64,000 bases of DNA, taken from positions 1-64,000 of the forward strand of contig NZ_JACEGD010000007.1 of the NCBI RefSeq assembly GCF_016031635.1. Reading direction: 5' to 3'. This DNA comes from Bradyrhizobium diversitatis (GTDB taxonomy: Bacteria > Pseudomonadota > Alphaproteobacteria > Rhizobiales > Xanthobacteraceae). The translations under genes and the position numbers were made by a program. Positions 1-8,809 of the stretch are shown piece by piece (within the stretch, counting starts at the first letter, position 1; the number at the start of each line of letters is the position of its first letter). The notes beneath the pieces were generated by a model that saw nothing but the letters and a program-made list of their open reading frames with translations, ran no database searches and was not told where the DNA came from.

Positions 1-1
1 C

Positions 2-286
2 CGAATCTTCATCTCTGGCCAGAAGCGCGGCGTCTTCGGTGTCATCAAGCGCGAGCTGCGCCGCCGTTCCGCCATCGAACCCATCATCGGACACCTGAAG
101 ACCGATGGCCACCTCGGCCGCTGCTACCTCAAAGGCCGCGCCGGCGATGCGGCCAACGTCATCCTCTCAGCCGTCGGCCACAACTTCCGCCGCATCCTCG
201 CCTGGATCAGAGAACTCTTGTGCCTGTTCCTGATCCAGCTCTGGCGCACGCGCGCCTGTCCGGCCCCGCTCAATTCGGCTTCTTAA
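2..286 (+). CDS. IS5-family transposase, 3' end only
   Basis: The frame is open from the window edge and encodes the C-terminal 94 residues of a DDE transposase. The block RRRSAIEPIIGHLKTDGHLG carries the last catalytic acidic residue (E of IEP), followed by YLKGRAGDAANVILSAVGHN and FRRILAW, which is typical of IS5-family ends. The rest of the gene lies outside the window, so its intactness cannot be judged. It stops about 15 bases before iclR-like coding sequence begins, which suggests that the element inserted into or deleted part of that gene. Confidence 0.85.
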   Translation, partial: RIFISGQKRGVFGVIKRELRRRSAIEPIIGHLKTDGHLGRCYLKGRAGDAANVILSAVGHNFRRILAWIRELLCLFLIQLWRTRACPAPLNSAS

Positions 287-299
287 CGGACGACTGCAT

Positions 300-893
300 A
301 GTACAACCGACCTCTATAAGAGCACGGTGCTGCGGCTGGCCGCTTCGCTGGAAGCCGGCGGTTTCCTGGTTCGGGGCCCGGACCGGTTGTTTCGGCCGGA
401 CCGGAGCTGTGGCCGCTCGGCGCGCTCTATCAAAGGCGACTTGGACCTCGGTGAAGTGATCCGGCCGGCGCTCCGCCGACTGGTCGAAGCAACCGGGGAA
501 ACCGCGTCCTTCTATGTCGCGGATGGCGATGAATGCATCTGTCTTTACCGCGTCAATTCTCCACGTTCGGTTCGACACCACCTTGAAGAGGGTCAGCGGT
601 TGCCTATCGATCGCGGCGCCGCCGGCCGGGTTCTCACCGCCTACCGCGAGTCATGTGATCCGGCGGGGAAGAAGATCCGCGATCGCGGCTTTTACGTTTC
701 GATCGGCGAGCGGGATCTAGAGGCTGCTGCTGCAGCCGTGCCCTTGGTCGACGTACATGGCAAACTGAGGGGAGCCCTCTCACTGTCAGCGATCAGAACG
801 CGGTTCGATGCTGACGCGCGTAAGACCCCAGTCGATGCTCTGAAGTCAGAAGCGAAGGCCTTGGTGGGCTTGTTGCCTGCGAGCGCAGAATGA
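300..893 (+). pseudogene. IclR-family regulator, truncated and frame-scrambled
   Basis: Recognisable IclR sequence starts inside the helix-turn-helix (DLYKSTVLRLAASLEAGGF), so the N-terminal part of the DNA-binding domain is missing next to the IS5 end. The ligand domain follows (VIRPALRRLVEATGETASFY, SPRSVRHHLEEGQ, then VPLVDVHGKLRGALSLS). Between about 390 and 440 the open frame reads PDRSCGRSARSIKGD, while the frame two bases over reads GPELWPLGALYQRRL, which is what the family has there. Two compensating indels therefore scramble about 15 residues. The segment after AGRVLTAY also looks shortened. No start codon fits a complete protein. Most likely non-functional. Confidence 0.75.
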
Positions 894-1336
894 CGACCGA
901 AGTACCCCCTGCGCCATCTGCCCTTCAGCGAGGTGGGATTCTAATCCCGGAAACCGAAGACCGCGAGCAAGGGTCGCCCTCCAAAGGCAGGTGTCAAGCG
1001 CATTCTGTTTGGAAGGATGCGGAGAAACACCGCTCCGCGGCCGGCACGTTTTAAAACCAAAGCTTTGGGAGCGACGACGGTCGGGAGCTTCGTCGTTATC
1101 ATCGTGCAGCATCGTGGAGGCCTCATGCGGCCCGTGTATGCAAGCGGCGGATGTTGTTTGTCTCGTCGTAGTTAGAGTCTATAGACTGAGTCTGCGCGCG
1201 TCAGCTGATGCAAAGCGATATCGGGCGCGCACATTTGATTGACATCGATCGCATTCGCACTCGGTGGAAGCCAATTCGGTGATCTGCGCGATATTTGATC
1301 GAGGTCAGCGCATCAACTCCGGCCATCTCTAGATAT
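894..1336. other. Intergenic, no gene recognised
   Basis: This stretch lies between the iclR remnant and the toxin gene. A 54-codon frame starts at 891 and overlaps the iclR stop, but it matches nothing I know. I see no RNA gene, repeat or clear terminator. Confidence 0.5.
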
Positions 1337-2353
1337 TCAGGCTGGTTTGTTCGCCCGGCTTTCGATCTCAGCACACCGTTGCATGAGCGCTCCAAAGGTC
1401 TGTGGTTCGTCCAGCAAAAGCCCATCTTCGACCATGTGTTGATAGTCCCGTTCCAGAACGGCTCGCGTTTCGCCTTTCGGGACGAGCCTCAACGCACCAT
1501 TGACTACCTTGTGATAGTCAATCGTCGTACCGGCACGGTCCTTTTCGGAGAAGAACCATGTTTTATGCTCTGCCACGGTTTCAGCCAGCTTTCGGTCTTT
1601 CAATGCAGCGTCCGCGATCCCCGCATCATCGAGCCTCACGAGATCGTACCAGTGGCGAGCAAAACGCTCGCCTCGCAATTTGCCCTGGACGCAAAAAACA
1701 TGGATCGCGGTCGCCTTCTCCCAGAAGGTGCGCTCCGCTTTCATGGTTTTCGGCCTGGCAGTAGGAAAATCGACAGTTTCAAGATACTGGGCGGCGTCGC
1801 AAACCACGTCACGAAGCGCGCTCGGCTCACCTGTGGATCTTGCGCCGAATTCAAGCATGACGGCGGAGCTCACATAGCCGTTGCCTGTCTCCAACGGAGC
1901 GTATCTGACGAAGATTTTGTCACCGTCGGCTTCCGCCTTTGCAGTCAGGTTGTCGTTTTCCAGACACTGATTGATAACGGCAAGCGCCTCTTGTTTCACC
2001 CAGACTGGAAGTCGCTCTCGGACCTGGTCGCTCCATTTTTTGCCTTGACTGCGCGTCTGAGGGACGGGATTGCTCTCGCTTGTTTTCACGAGATCAGGGG
2101 CTATTGCCCGAATATCGTAGGTAAGGTCGACGTCTTCTGAGAAGCGGCGAATTGCCCCGTACACCTTGGAAAGGGACGTTCCGCCTTTGAAAACGAGGTG
2201 CTCACCCAGTGGAGACGAAAAAAGTGCGTTCAAGCACCAAACAACCCAGACATCTTTCTCAAGAAGGTGCGCGGGGCGTCCTGAATTGGAGGCAGCAACT
2301 CCGAGCGCCTCTCGGCGCTCGGAATTAGACAGATTCAAGAACTTGTCAGACAC
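1337..2353 (-). CDS. AbiEii/AbiGii-family nucleotidyltransferase toxin
   Basis: This 338-residue protein has the polymerase-beta-like nucleotidyltransferase core of AbiEii toxins: FKGGTSLSKVYGAIRRFSED followed by VDLTYD (about residues 57-81), which supplies the GGTSxSK motif and the DxD-like metal ligands. Members of this family act as type IV toxins or abortive-infection effectors and may add nucleotides to RNA. The gene overlaps the upstream AbiEi-like gene by 8 bases, the usual antitoxin-first arrangement, so the two are probably translated together. I see no frame disruption. Phage-defence activity is inferred from the family and not shown. Confidence 0.88.
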   Translation of the reverse strand: MSDKFLNLSNSERREALGVAASNSGRPAHLLEKDVWVVWCLNALFSSPLGEHLVFKGGTSLSKVYGAIRRFSEDVDLTYDIRAIAPDLVKTSESNPVPQTRSQGKKWSDQVRERLPVWVKQEALAVINQCLENDNLTAKAEADGDKIFVRYAPLETGNGYVSSAVMLEFGARSTGEPSALRDVVCDAAQYLETVDFPTARPKTMKAERTFWEKATAIHVFCVQGKLRGERFARHWYDLVRLDDAGIADAALKDRKLAETVAEHKTWFFSEKDRAGTTIDYHKVVNGALRLVPKGETRAVLERDYQHMVEDGLLLDEPQTFGALMQRCAEIESRANKPA

Positions 2354-2936
2354 GCAGTTCGCTTACCGGTTTGGCAAGCCAAGTCGGCAACGAAGAAGCC
2401 GCGGACTTAAGTTCACTCACTTCGGTTGGGGTCAGTTTCTGACTGACGGACCGCAATGCACGTTCTGCCGTCTGGGGACCGACCCACGCAAGCGCACGCA
2501 CCACCTCACCTGCACGACGGTTGGCCAGGGTAAGCTGCCAACGCGGCGCATGCTTGAACTGGACAACTTGCTTGCCGAGGTGGAGTTCGCGCGAAGGACC
2601 GGAGGTCAGATAAACCTGACGAACAGGTACCTGCGTTGTCAAACCAAGGTGGTTGGCCGCCGCCGCGCCGCTGGATACGATGGTTTCACCGCTACGAGCC
2701 TTGGCCTCCTCAACGACCTTTTCCACCGACGGAGCTCTAACCCCGAAACGGCTTTCGACCGGACGCAGATATACCCCTCGCCTCGCGCGCAGGAGTTTTC
2801 CTCGCTCGGCAAGACGCGAAAGGGCCTGATCTACGGCAGCACGCTTTCCAAGGTGCAAAAAGGCCTTCGCAGCAATGGGTGCGCCTTCGGGCAGTTCTTT
2901 GGTGAATTCCAAAATCCGGGTGCCTAGGGGGGGCAT
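2346..2936 (-). CDS. AbiEi-type antitoxin / DUF6088-like protein
   Basis: The N-terminal part is a winged-helix region (FLHLGKRAAVDQALSRLAER followed by a G-rich turn), and the C-terminal part matches AbiEi_4/DUF6088 proteins (SGAAAANHLGL, PRWQLTLANRRAG). Such antitoxins neutralise the AbiEii partner and repress their own promoter. The open frame runs up to 2963, but I chose the ATG at 2936. It has GGAG 8 bases upstream, begins MPPLGTRILEF like the family, and leaves the inverted repeat at 2952-2979 outside the coding region. The pair with the toxin gene is compact and looks intact. Confidence 0.82.
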   Translation of the reverse strand: MPPLGTRILEFTKELPEGAPIAAKAFLHLGKRAAVDQALSRLAERGKLLRARRGVYLRPVESRFGVRAPSVEKVVEEAKARSGETIVSSGAAAANHLGLTTQVPVRQVYLTSGPSRELHLGKQVVQFKHAPRWQLTLANRRAGEVVRALAWVGPQTAERALRSVSQKLTPTEVSELKSAASSLPTWLAKPVSELRV

Positions 2937-2951
2937 GGCTCTCACTCCAGT

Positions 2952-2979
2952 TGTCAGAAACATAGGAGAACTTCTGACA
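2952..2979. promoter_or_regulatory. Inverted repeat upstream of the AbiE-like pair
   Basis: A perfect 8-bp inverted repeat, TGTCAGAA - 12 bases - TTCTGACA, lies 16-43 bases upstream of the preferred antitoxin start. AbiEi antitoxins are known to bind inverted repeats in their own promoters, so this is a plausible operator. Its role here is inferred. Confidence 0.6.
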
Positions 2980-3589
2980 CCCTACAAGCGTTGGGTTTAA
3001 AAAAAGTTCCACAGCAGATTCAATCACTTGCCGAATTAGGTCCGATCCGGTTCTTTTGAGGACTTTCAAAGGGAGCCCCTTTCGAGGCTGCTCCCACACC
3101 TCGGATGCCGCTCGAGGGGGTCAACGCGGGACCCGCTTTCCAGGGTCATCCGCTCGCAGCCTTTCAGCGATTTTGTCGTACGCGTGCGGAAGCTCGAGCC
3201 CGACAAGCGCCTTAGGCATCCAGGATCGCCGGTCATCGCCCCTCCAAGAAGACTGCCCGTTTTCGATCCGCGAAGACTTCAAGTTCAGAACGCGAAACAA
3301 GCAAACGCGGTCAACGCCGTCGCTTATCTGCCCGCTCCCATTTGACGGCCAAGACATTCGACGCGCACGTATTCTTTGGAGGCAGACGATGGAAGCCCTC
3401 TGTTATCGTCGATTCCACCATCGACCGACACCATGAAGACGTAGATGCAATCCTTGCTGTCGACTGCGACGGAGACGACCATCCGGTGGCTTCGCCCAAT
3501 TATCCACGACGCGGTACCGATGCTCGCCCGAGCCGAGAATGGCTGCCACTTGGTCTTCCCGCTATTGCGCGTCTCCGGCGCGTGACCCC
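2980..3589. other. Intergenic, unrecognised
   Basis: About 600 bases between the antitoxin promoter and the rraA-like gene. Short frames exist on both strands (for example minus 3121-3357 with 78 residues), but none shows a domain, a good ribosome site or a family I recognise. It may hold decayed genes. Confidence 0.4.
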
Positions 3590-4261
3590 TCAGGCGAAGG
3601 TGCAGCCCTTGGACTCCAGCACCTTGCCGATGCCGGAGAGTTCGAGGATGTCACCGCCGGCCTTGAGTGCCTTCATGATGCCGGCTTCGTTGTCTTCGCG
3701 TGCCGCCGACTTGACGCAAACGTCGCCAATGTTCTCCTTGGGCACGATCACCACACCGTCGTCGTCGGCACTGACGATATCGCCGGGACGAACCGCAATC
3801 CCGCCGATGACGATTGGCTGATTGATGGTGCCAAGCGTCTCCTTAACAGTGCCCTTCATGCAGAGGCCGTAAGAGAAGACGTTGAAGCCGGTGTCGCGCA
3901 CCGCAAGGCCATCCCGAACGCTCGCATCAGTGACCAGCCCGACGATGCCCTTGGCGACGCAAGCTGTCGCCAGCACCTCACCGAAGCCGCCCTGCTCGGG
4001 ATGATCGCCCGCGCTCACCACGAGCAGGTCGCCCGGCTTGGCCAGGGAGATCGCGGTGATGAGCATCATGTTGTCGGCCGGATGGCAGCTGACCGTCAGC
4101 GCCGGCCCGCAGGCGCGCATCCCGGAATAGATCGGCTTGATGCGGGAAGTCAGCGCGCCCAATCGCCCCTGCGCCTCGTGAAGGGTGGACGGAGGAAACT
4201 TGTTGATGCGCTCGACAAGCTCGGCAGAGGGCCGATCGAATGTCCTGATCACATGCACCAT
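3590..4261 (-). CDS. RraA-family aldolase/decarboxylase (HMG/CHA aldolase-like)
   Basis: This 223-residue protein belongs to the RraA fold. The signature GDHPEQGGFGEVLATACVAK (residues 85-104) followed by the R116-D117 pair matches the metal- and substrate-binding motif of class II pyruvate aldolases such as 4-carboxy-4-hydroxy-2-oxoadipate aldolase, which also decarboxylates oxaloacetate. The presence of this motif favours an enzyme over the RNase E inhibitor RraA. The ATG has an ideal GGAGG site 5 bases upstream. It is transcribed in the same direction as the LysR gene beside it and probably acts in the same pathway as the SDR/carboxylase operon to the right. The exact substrate is unknown. 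Confidence 0.82.
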   Translation of the reverse strand: MVHVIRTFDRPSAELVERINKFPPSTLHEAQGRLGALTSRIKPIYSGMRACGPALTVSCHPADNMMLITAISLAKPGDLLVVSAGDHPEQGGFGEVLATACVAKGIVGLVTDASVRDGLAVRDTGFNVFSYGLCMKGTVKETLGTINQPIVIGGIAVRPGDIVSADDDGVVIVPKENIGDVCVKSAAREDNEAGIMKALKAGGDILELSGIGKVLESKGCTFA

Positions 4262-4357
4262 GATAACCTCCTTGCGGTCGCGGTCTCTGTTACATCTCCA
4301 TAGCCAACCGCCCTAGCGCGGCAAATTCAGATTTTGGGATTGCCGCATCGTGTTTCG

Positions 4358-5344
4358 TTATGGCTCGTCCTTCGGCCCGTCCACGGGCGAGATTGGGGCG
4401 CCCGCGGCGATGGTAGCCGAGCCGGGGTAGACATCGAACGGCCCCCAGGTCTTGACGATGATCTCGAGCAATATCTTGTAGACAGCGAAGGCGGCATCGG
4501 ACAACGCAGCGCTATCGGAAATGCACAGCGACATCTGTTGCGAAGCCGACGGCGCATTGATCCGCCGAATGCAGAGTTCGTCGACGTTCGGCAATTCCTT
4601 TGCGATCGAGATGGGCAGCACTGCCGCCCCCACTCCGGCTGCAATCGCCGAAGATAGGGTCGATTGGGAATGGATCTCGGCAACGATGCGCGGGCGGAGT
4701 CCCACCTCGGCGCAGACGCGCTCGACCGTTTGTCGCAGGAAGGATTCCCGATATGGAAGAAGCAGGTCGAATTGCGCGACCTCCGTCGCCGATACTTCCT
4801 CCGGAGGCATCTGCTCCGAATACATGCTGCGGGGCACGACAAGATAAAAGTACTCGCGCATCAGCGGCTTGTAATCGAGACCGGTCACCGGACGATCGCC
4901 GTAGAGGACGGCCATGTCCATGCTCCCCTTCAGCATCATTTCGCTGAGCATGACCCCGGAGCTGTCGTAGATGTGCGGCACGATGCCGGGATAGCGTTCA
5001 CGCACCTGCATCAGTAGCGGGGTCGCGAGCAATGCCGCCGAGCTGAGTGGGGCCAGACCGATCGTGACATTGCCGGTCAACTCCGGCTTGCTGTCCAGAA
5101 TGGTGCGCCTGGCCTCTTCGATCTGCCGCTGGATCGACTTGGCGTAGCGGTAGAGGATTCGTCCTGCTTCGGTGGGCTTGACCCCGCGGGCACTGCGATC
5201 GAGCAGCTTGCACTTGAAGTCCGCCTCCAGGCTCGCGATATGCTGACTCAGCGCCGGCTGCGCGACATTCAGCACCTTCGCCGCGCTCGTCATGCTGCCG
5301 AGATCCACGACTTTGATGAAGGCCTCCAAGCGTTTCGTATCCAA
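4358..5344 (-). CDS. LysR-family transcriptional regulator
   Basis: This is a standard LysR architecture of about 328 residues. The N-terminal winged helix (RLEAFIKVVDLGSMTSAAKV, then AQPALSQHIASLEADF) precedes a periplasmic-binding-like effector domain, for example IAAGVGAAVLPISIAKELPN. It resembles the Nac/Cbl-like branch. I place the start at a TTG (5344) preceded by GGAG with an 8-base spacer, which gives the family-typical beginning DTKRLEAF. A second in-frame TTG at 5377 would add 11 residues. The gene is divergent from the SDR gene at 5531, across 186 bases, and probably controls that operon, as LysR regulators commonly control the divergent neighbour. Confidence 0.88.
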   Translation of the reverse strand: MDTKRLEAFIKVVDLGSMTSAAKVLNVAQPALSQHIASLEADFKCKLLDRSARGVKPTEAGRILYRYAKSIQRQIEEARRTILDSKPELTGNVTIGLAPLSSAALLATPLLMQVRERYPGIVPHIYDSSGVMLSEMMLKGSMDMAVLYGDRPVTGLDYKPLMREYFYLVVPRSMYSEQMPPEEVSATEVAQFDLLLPYRESFLRQTVERVCAEVGLRPRIVAEIHSQSTLSSAIAAGVGAAVLPISIAKELPNVDELCIRRINAPSASQQMSLCISDSAALSDAAFAVYKILLEIIVKTWGPFDVYPGSATIAAGAPISPVDGPKDEP

Positions 5345-5530
5345 TACGGCGTCTCCGGATATCCAGACAGGGAGCAACGCGGCAGCAATAGGCTGAAGCT
5401 ATGGGATCAGAAGGAATTGTTCTTACCACCGGGAACCTGAGGGGCCTATAGCTAGTGCTGAACTCGTCCTCCGCTCGCGTTACAGCCGACGCCACCAGCG
5501 GGTCGGACGGTAGCAGAGGAGCCCTCGCGG

Positions 5531-6286
5531 ATGGGATTTTCGGATTATCGGACGGCCTTGGTGACGGGCGCGTCCTCGGGGATTGGGGCCGCGACGGTTC
5601 GGCGCCTGAGTGCGGAAGGGCTCCAGGTTCACGCCGCGGCCCGCGATGCCGCTCGCTTGAGCGCCCTGGCCGCGGAGACCGGATGCCGCCCCTGCGCCGT
5701 TGACATCAGCGACCTCGACGCGCTTGCCGCCTTGGCGAAGTCGGCCGAGTTCGATGTCCTCGTCAACAATGCCGGCCAGTCCCGGCGCGGCAACATCCTG
5801 GATACCACGCCGGAGGATATTGACGCGCTCATCGACATCAATCTGCGCGCGGTCCTGCACCTGACGCGCCTCGTCGTGCCGGGCATGGCAAGTCGCGACC
5901 GCGGCCATATCGTCAACATCTCTTCGATTGCCGGCCATTACGCCTTCGCCGGCGGAAATACCGTGTATCACGCCACCAAAGCCGGCATTCACTCCCTGTC
6001 GCAGCAATTGCGCGTCGATCTCTACGGAACCAGGGTTCGCGTCACCGAGATATCGCCGGCACGAGTCGAGACCGAAGTCTTCGGACGGCTGCTGGGCGAT
6101 CTGGCTGAAGCCAAGCGCCGCTTCTTCGACGATTATGATGCTCTGCAGCCCGAAGACATCGCAAATTCGATCGCATTTGCGATTGGATCGCCGGCGCGCA
6201 TGAACGTCGCCTTCATGGAGGTCCTGCCGACCCAGCAAGTCGTCGGCGGCCTCAACTTCGCGCAGAAGAGCAGGCGGCCCGGCTGA
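5531..6286 (+). CDS. SDR-family oxidoreductase (copy 1)
   Basis: A classical short-chain dehydrogenase of 251 residues. It has TGASSGIG for nucleotide binding (residues 12-19), NNAG (79-82), and the catalytic S132, Y146 and K150 in SSIAGHY...YHATK. It is the first gene of the plus-strand operon that continues with accB, accC and pxpBC. AGAGGAG lies about 10 bases before the ATG. It is a close paralogue of the SDR at 18162-18965. The first 69 bases differ at only about five positions by my reading, and the similarity reaches back into the leader (GAGCCC..CGC..ATG). The substrate is unknown. Confidence 0.88.
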   Translation: MGFSDYRTALVTGASSGIGAATVRRLSAEGLQVHAAARDAARLSALAAETGCRPCAVDISDLDALAALAKSAEFDVLVNNAGQSRRGNILDTTPEDIDALIDINLRAVLHLTRLVVPGMASRDRGHIVNISSIAGHYAFAGGNTVYHATKAGIHSLSQQLRVDLYGTRVRVTEISPARVETEVFGRLLGDLAEAKRRFFDDYDALQPEDIANSIAFAIGSPARMNVAFMEVLPTQQVVGGLNFAQKSRRPG

Positions 6287-6336
6287 GCAATGCGTGGCGC
6301 CCCGAGCGCGACAGGCCGTCAACGCGGAGCGTGACC

Positions 6337-6795
6337 GTGGACTTCCCCAAGATCGAACAACTCGTGGATCTGGTTGCCCGCTCGTCCATCGCGGAGCTGG
6401 ACCTGACACAAGACGGAACCCGCATCCGCATCATCAAGCGCGCGTCTGCGGAAGCGCCGCCGGCCCCGGCTCGCCGTGAGGGCGGAAGCGATCCGCAAAC
6501 TCCTTCCGCCAATGATAAGGATGGCCCGGCGTCCGGCACCCCCGCCGATATCGTCGTCTCCGCGCCGATGCACGGCGTGTTCTACCGGTCTGCAGCGCCG
6601 GACGAGCCACCGCTGGTCGAGGTCGGCGCGAGGATCGAGGCGGGGCAAAAGATATGCATCATCGAAGCGATGAAGACCTTCATCGACATCGCCGCCGAGA
6701 CGTCCGGTGTCCTGCTTGCGGTCCTTGCCGAGAACGGTGACGAGATCGCCGCGGGGCAAGCGCTGTTCCGGATCGGTTCTGTGGGTTCATCCTGA
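6337..6795 (+). CDS. accB: Biotin carboxyl carrier protein (AccB type)
   Basis: This 152-residue protein has the AccB layout. A short N-terminal helix ([20 protein letters not shown]) comes first, then a Pro/Ala-rich linker at about 38-70 and a C-terminal biotinyl domain with [11 protein letters not shown] and the biotinylation motif [10 protein letters not shown]113 being the acceptor. I prefer the GTG at 6337 because GGAG sits 7 bases upstream. The GTG at 6331 would have only a 1-base spacer. It overlaps the accC start by one base (TGATG), which indicates coupling. No acetyl-CoA carboxyltransferase genes (accA/accD) are nearby. The pxpBC pair follows instead, so the carboxyl acceptor may not be acetyl-CoA. 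Confidence 0.88.
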   Translation: MDFPKIEQLVDLVARSSIAELDLTQDGTRIRIIKRASAEAPPAPARREGGSDPQTPSANDKDGPASGTPADIVVSAPMHGVFYRSAAPDEPPLVEVGARIEAGQKICIIEAMKTFIDIAAETSGVLLAVLAENGDEIAAGQALFRIGSVGSS

Positions 6796-8150
6796 TGTTC
6801 GACAAGGTCCTGATCGCCAACCGCGGCGAGATCGCGCTCCGTATCCAGCGTGCCTGTCGGGCCATGGGCCTCAAGACGGTCGTTATCCACTCGGAAGCGG
6901 ACAGCGAGGCGCGCTATGTCGCGCTCGCCGATCAGGCGCTCTGCATCGGACCAGCGCCGGCGAACAGCACCTATCTCAACGTCGCGGCGATCCTGCTCGC
7001 GGCCGAGGTCAGCGGCGCCCAGGCGATCCACCCGGGATACGGGTTTCTCTCGGAAAGCGCGGAGTTCGCCGATCGGGTCGTGCGCGCCAGTCTCACCTTC
7101 ATTGGCCCTCCCGCGGACTGCATCCGGACCATGGGCGACAAGGTTGCCGCCAAGCGCGCGATGAGGCTGGCGGGTGTGCCTTGCGTACCCGGGCCGGACA
7201 GCGCCCTGCCGGATGATCCGGCGGAGGTGCGCGCGATCGCGCGGAACATCGGATATCCCGTCATCATCAAGGCCGCCGGCGGTGGCGGCGGCCGCGGCAT
7301 GCGGATCGTGCGCAAGGAAGACGCGCTGGACGAGGCGCTTGCGCTAACGCGCGCGGAAGCCAGCAAGGCGTTCGGCAACGCTGCGGTCTATATCGAGAAA
7401 TTCCTCGAGAAGCCGCGTCATATCGAGATTCAGGTGCTGTGCGATCAGCACGACAACCATCTCTGGCTCGGTGACCGCGACTGCTCGCTCCAGCGCAGGA
7501 ACCAGAAGGTGGTCGAGGAAGCTCCCGCGCCCGGCATCGATCGCACACTGATCCAGCAGGTCGGCTCGAGCTGCGTCGAAGCCTGCCGGCGGATCGGCTA
7601 TCGCGGCGCCGGCACGTTCGAGTTCCTCTACGAGAACGGGCAGTTCTTCTTCATCGAGATGAACACGCGCGTCCAGGTGGAGCATCCCGTCACCGAGATG
7701 ACGACGGGTATCGACATCGTCAAGGAACAGATTCGCATTGCGCGCGGCGAGCACCTCGGGATCGCGCAAGGCGACATCGCGCCGGTCGGCCATGCCGTCG
7801 AATTCCGCATCAATGCCGAAGACCCCGCCACCTTCACGCCCTCGCCCGGCACGGTGACGCGCTGGGACGTGCCCGGCGGCATCGGCATCCGCGTCGATTC
7901 GCATATCACTGCTGGCGCCAACGTACCGCGTCACTATGACTCCCTGGTCGGCAAGCTGATCGCCCACGGCAGCACACGCGACGAGGCCCTGGCCCGCGCG
8001 CGCCTCGCCTTGTCCGAACTGCGCGCCGAAGGCATCCGGACCAACGTGCCCTTGCACCAGGCGATCCTTTCAGACCCGACGTTTTGCCGTGGCGGTTTCG
8101 ATATCCACCATCTCGAACACTGGATGAATGCGAAGGTGGCCGCACAATGA
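6795..8150 (+). CDS. accC: Biotin carboxylase (AccC type)
   Basis: A full-length biotin carboxylase of 451 residues. The start [20 protein letters not shown] is family-typical. The ATP-grasp glycine loop is [14 protein letters not shown], and the metal/ATP region contains [16 protein letters not shown]. It charges biotin on the carrier protein with bicarbonate at the expense of ATP. The gene overlaps accB by one base upstream and pxpB by four bases (ATGA) downstream, so all three are translationally coupled. This physical link suggests that the PxpB/PxpC proteins receive the carboxyl group. Confidence 0.92.
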   Translation: MFDKVLIANRGEIALRIQRACRAMGLKTVVIHSEADSEARYVALADQALCIGPAPANSTYLNVAAILLAAEVSGAQAIHPGYGFLSESAEFADRVVRASLTFIGPPADCIRTMGDKVAAKRAMRLAGVPCVPGPDSALPDDPAEVRAIARNIGYPVIIKAAGGGGGRGMRIVRKEDALDEALALTRAEASKAFGNAAVYIEKFLEKPRHIEIQVLCDQHDNHLWLGDRDCSLQRRNQKVVEEAPAPGIDRTLIQQVGSSCVEACRRIGYRGAGTFEFLYENGQFFFIEMNTRVQVEHPVTEMTTGIDIVKEQIRIARGEHLGIAQGDIAPVGHAVEFRINAEDPATFTPSPGTVTRWDVPGGIGIRVDSHITAGANVPRHYDSLVGKLIAHGSTRDEALARARLALSELRAEGIRTNVPLHQAILSDPTFCRGGFDIHHLEHWMNAKVAAQ

Positions 8151-8809
8151 TGGTGCCCGACCGGCCGCGGATCAGCCTGCTCGGCACATCGGCTCTCCTG
8201 TTCGAGGCCCCCGGGGCGTTCGACCTGCCGCACCAGCGACGCATCTGGGCACTGGCCGCCACGGCATCGAAATGGACTGACATCCGCGAAGCCGTTCCCG
8301 GCATCACCAACCTGATGCTGACCTTCGAAACGCCTCCTCGCCAACTCGACGCCCTGATCGCCGCTCTCAACGACGCCTGGGATACGGCGGAAGGCCTCGC
8401 CATCGGCGGTCGCGAGATCAGGCTGCCGGTCACCTATGGCGGTGAGATCGGATCGCAGCTCCAGTCCGTCGCCGATCATTGCAGCCTGTCCATCGACGAT
8501 GTCGTGGCCATCCATGCCGCGCCGCTCTACACGGTGTTCGCGCTGGGTAGTCATCCCGGCTATTGCTACCTTGGCGGCATGGATCCGCGCATCACCATGC
8601 CGCGACGACAGACACCATTGCAACGCTCCGCGGGCGGCTCGGTTTCGATCGGCGGCTCGCAGACCGGCGTCTCCGCCTCGCCCGGCCCCAGCGGCTGGCA
8701 CGCGATCGGACACACGAGCTGGACTTTCTTCGACCCATCCTGGCCAACGCCGGCCGCGCTCGTGCCGGGCGATACGATCCGTTTCGTGATCGAGCGGGTG
8801 ATCCGTTGA
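8147..8809 (+). CDS. pxpB: PxpB/KipI-type subunit, biotin-dependent carboxyltransferase family (copy 1)
   Basis: This protein of 220 residues matches the KipI/PxpB family (allophanate hydrolase subunit 1 fold). It contains [47 protein letters not shown] and [20 protein letters not shown]. PxpB works with PxpC and PxpA in ATP-dependent 5-oxoproline opening. Homologous domains form the carboxyltransferase of urea carboxylase. I start at the ATG overlapping the accC stop, and GGTGG lies upstream. Placement directly after accBC favours a carboxylase role. A second pxpB is at 11978-12673. Confidence 0.88.
   Translation: MMVPDRPRISLLGTSALLFEAPGAFDLPHQRRIWALAATASKWTDIREAVPGITNLMLTFETPPRQLDALIAALNDAWDTAEGLAIGGREIRLPVTYGGEIGSQLQSVADHCSLSIDDVVAIHAAPLYTVFALGSHPGYCYLGGMDPRITMPRRQTPLQRSAGGSVSIGGSQTGVSASPGPSGWHAIGHTSWTFFDPSWPTPAALVPGDTIRFVIERVIR

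Noticed and set aside
4240..4265. TGATCACA near the start of the rraA-like gene, similar to the 19-bp operators
   Set aside because: The second half-site has different spacing and is incomplete, and it lies in the coding region. Probably chance.
5378..5530. LysR-type T-N11-A box in the LysR/SDR intergenic region
   Set aside because: Only three-base arms (TTC...GAA) could be found, which is too weak to call.
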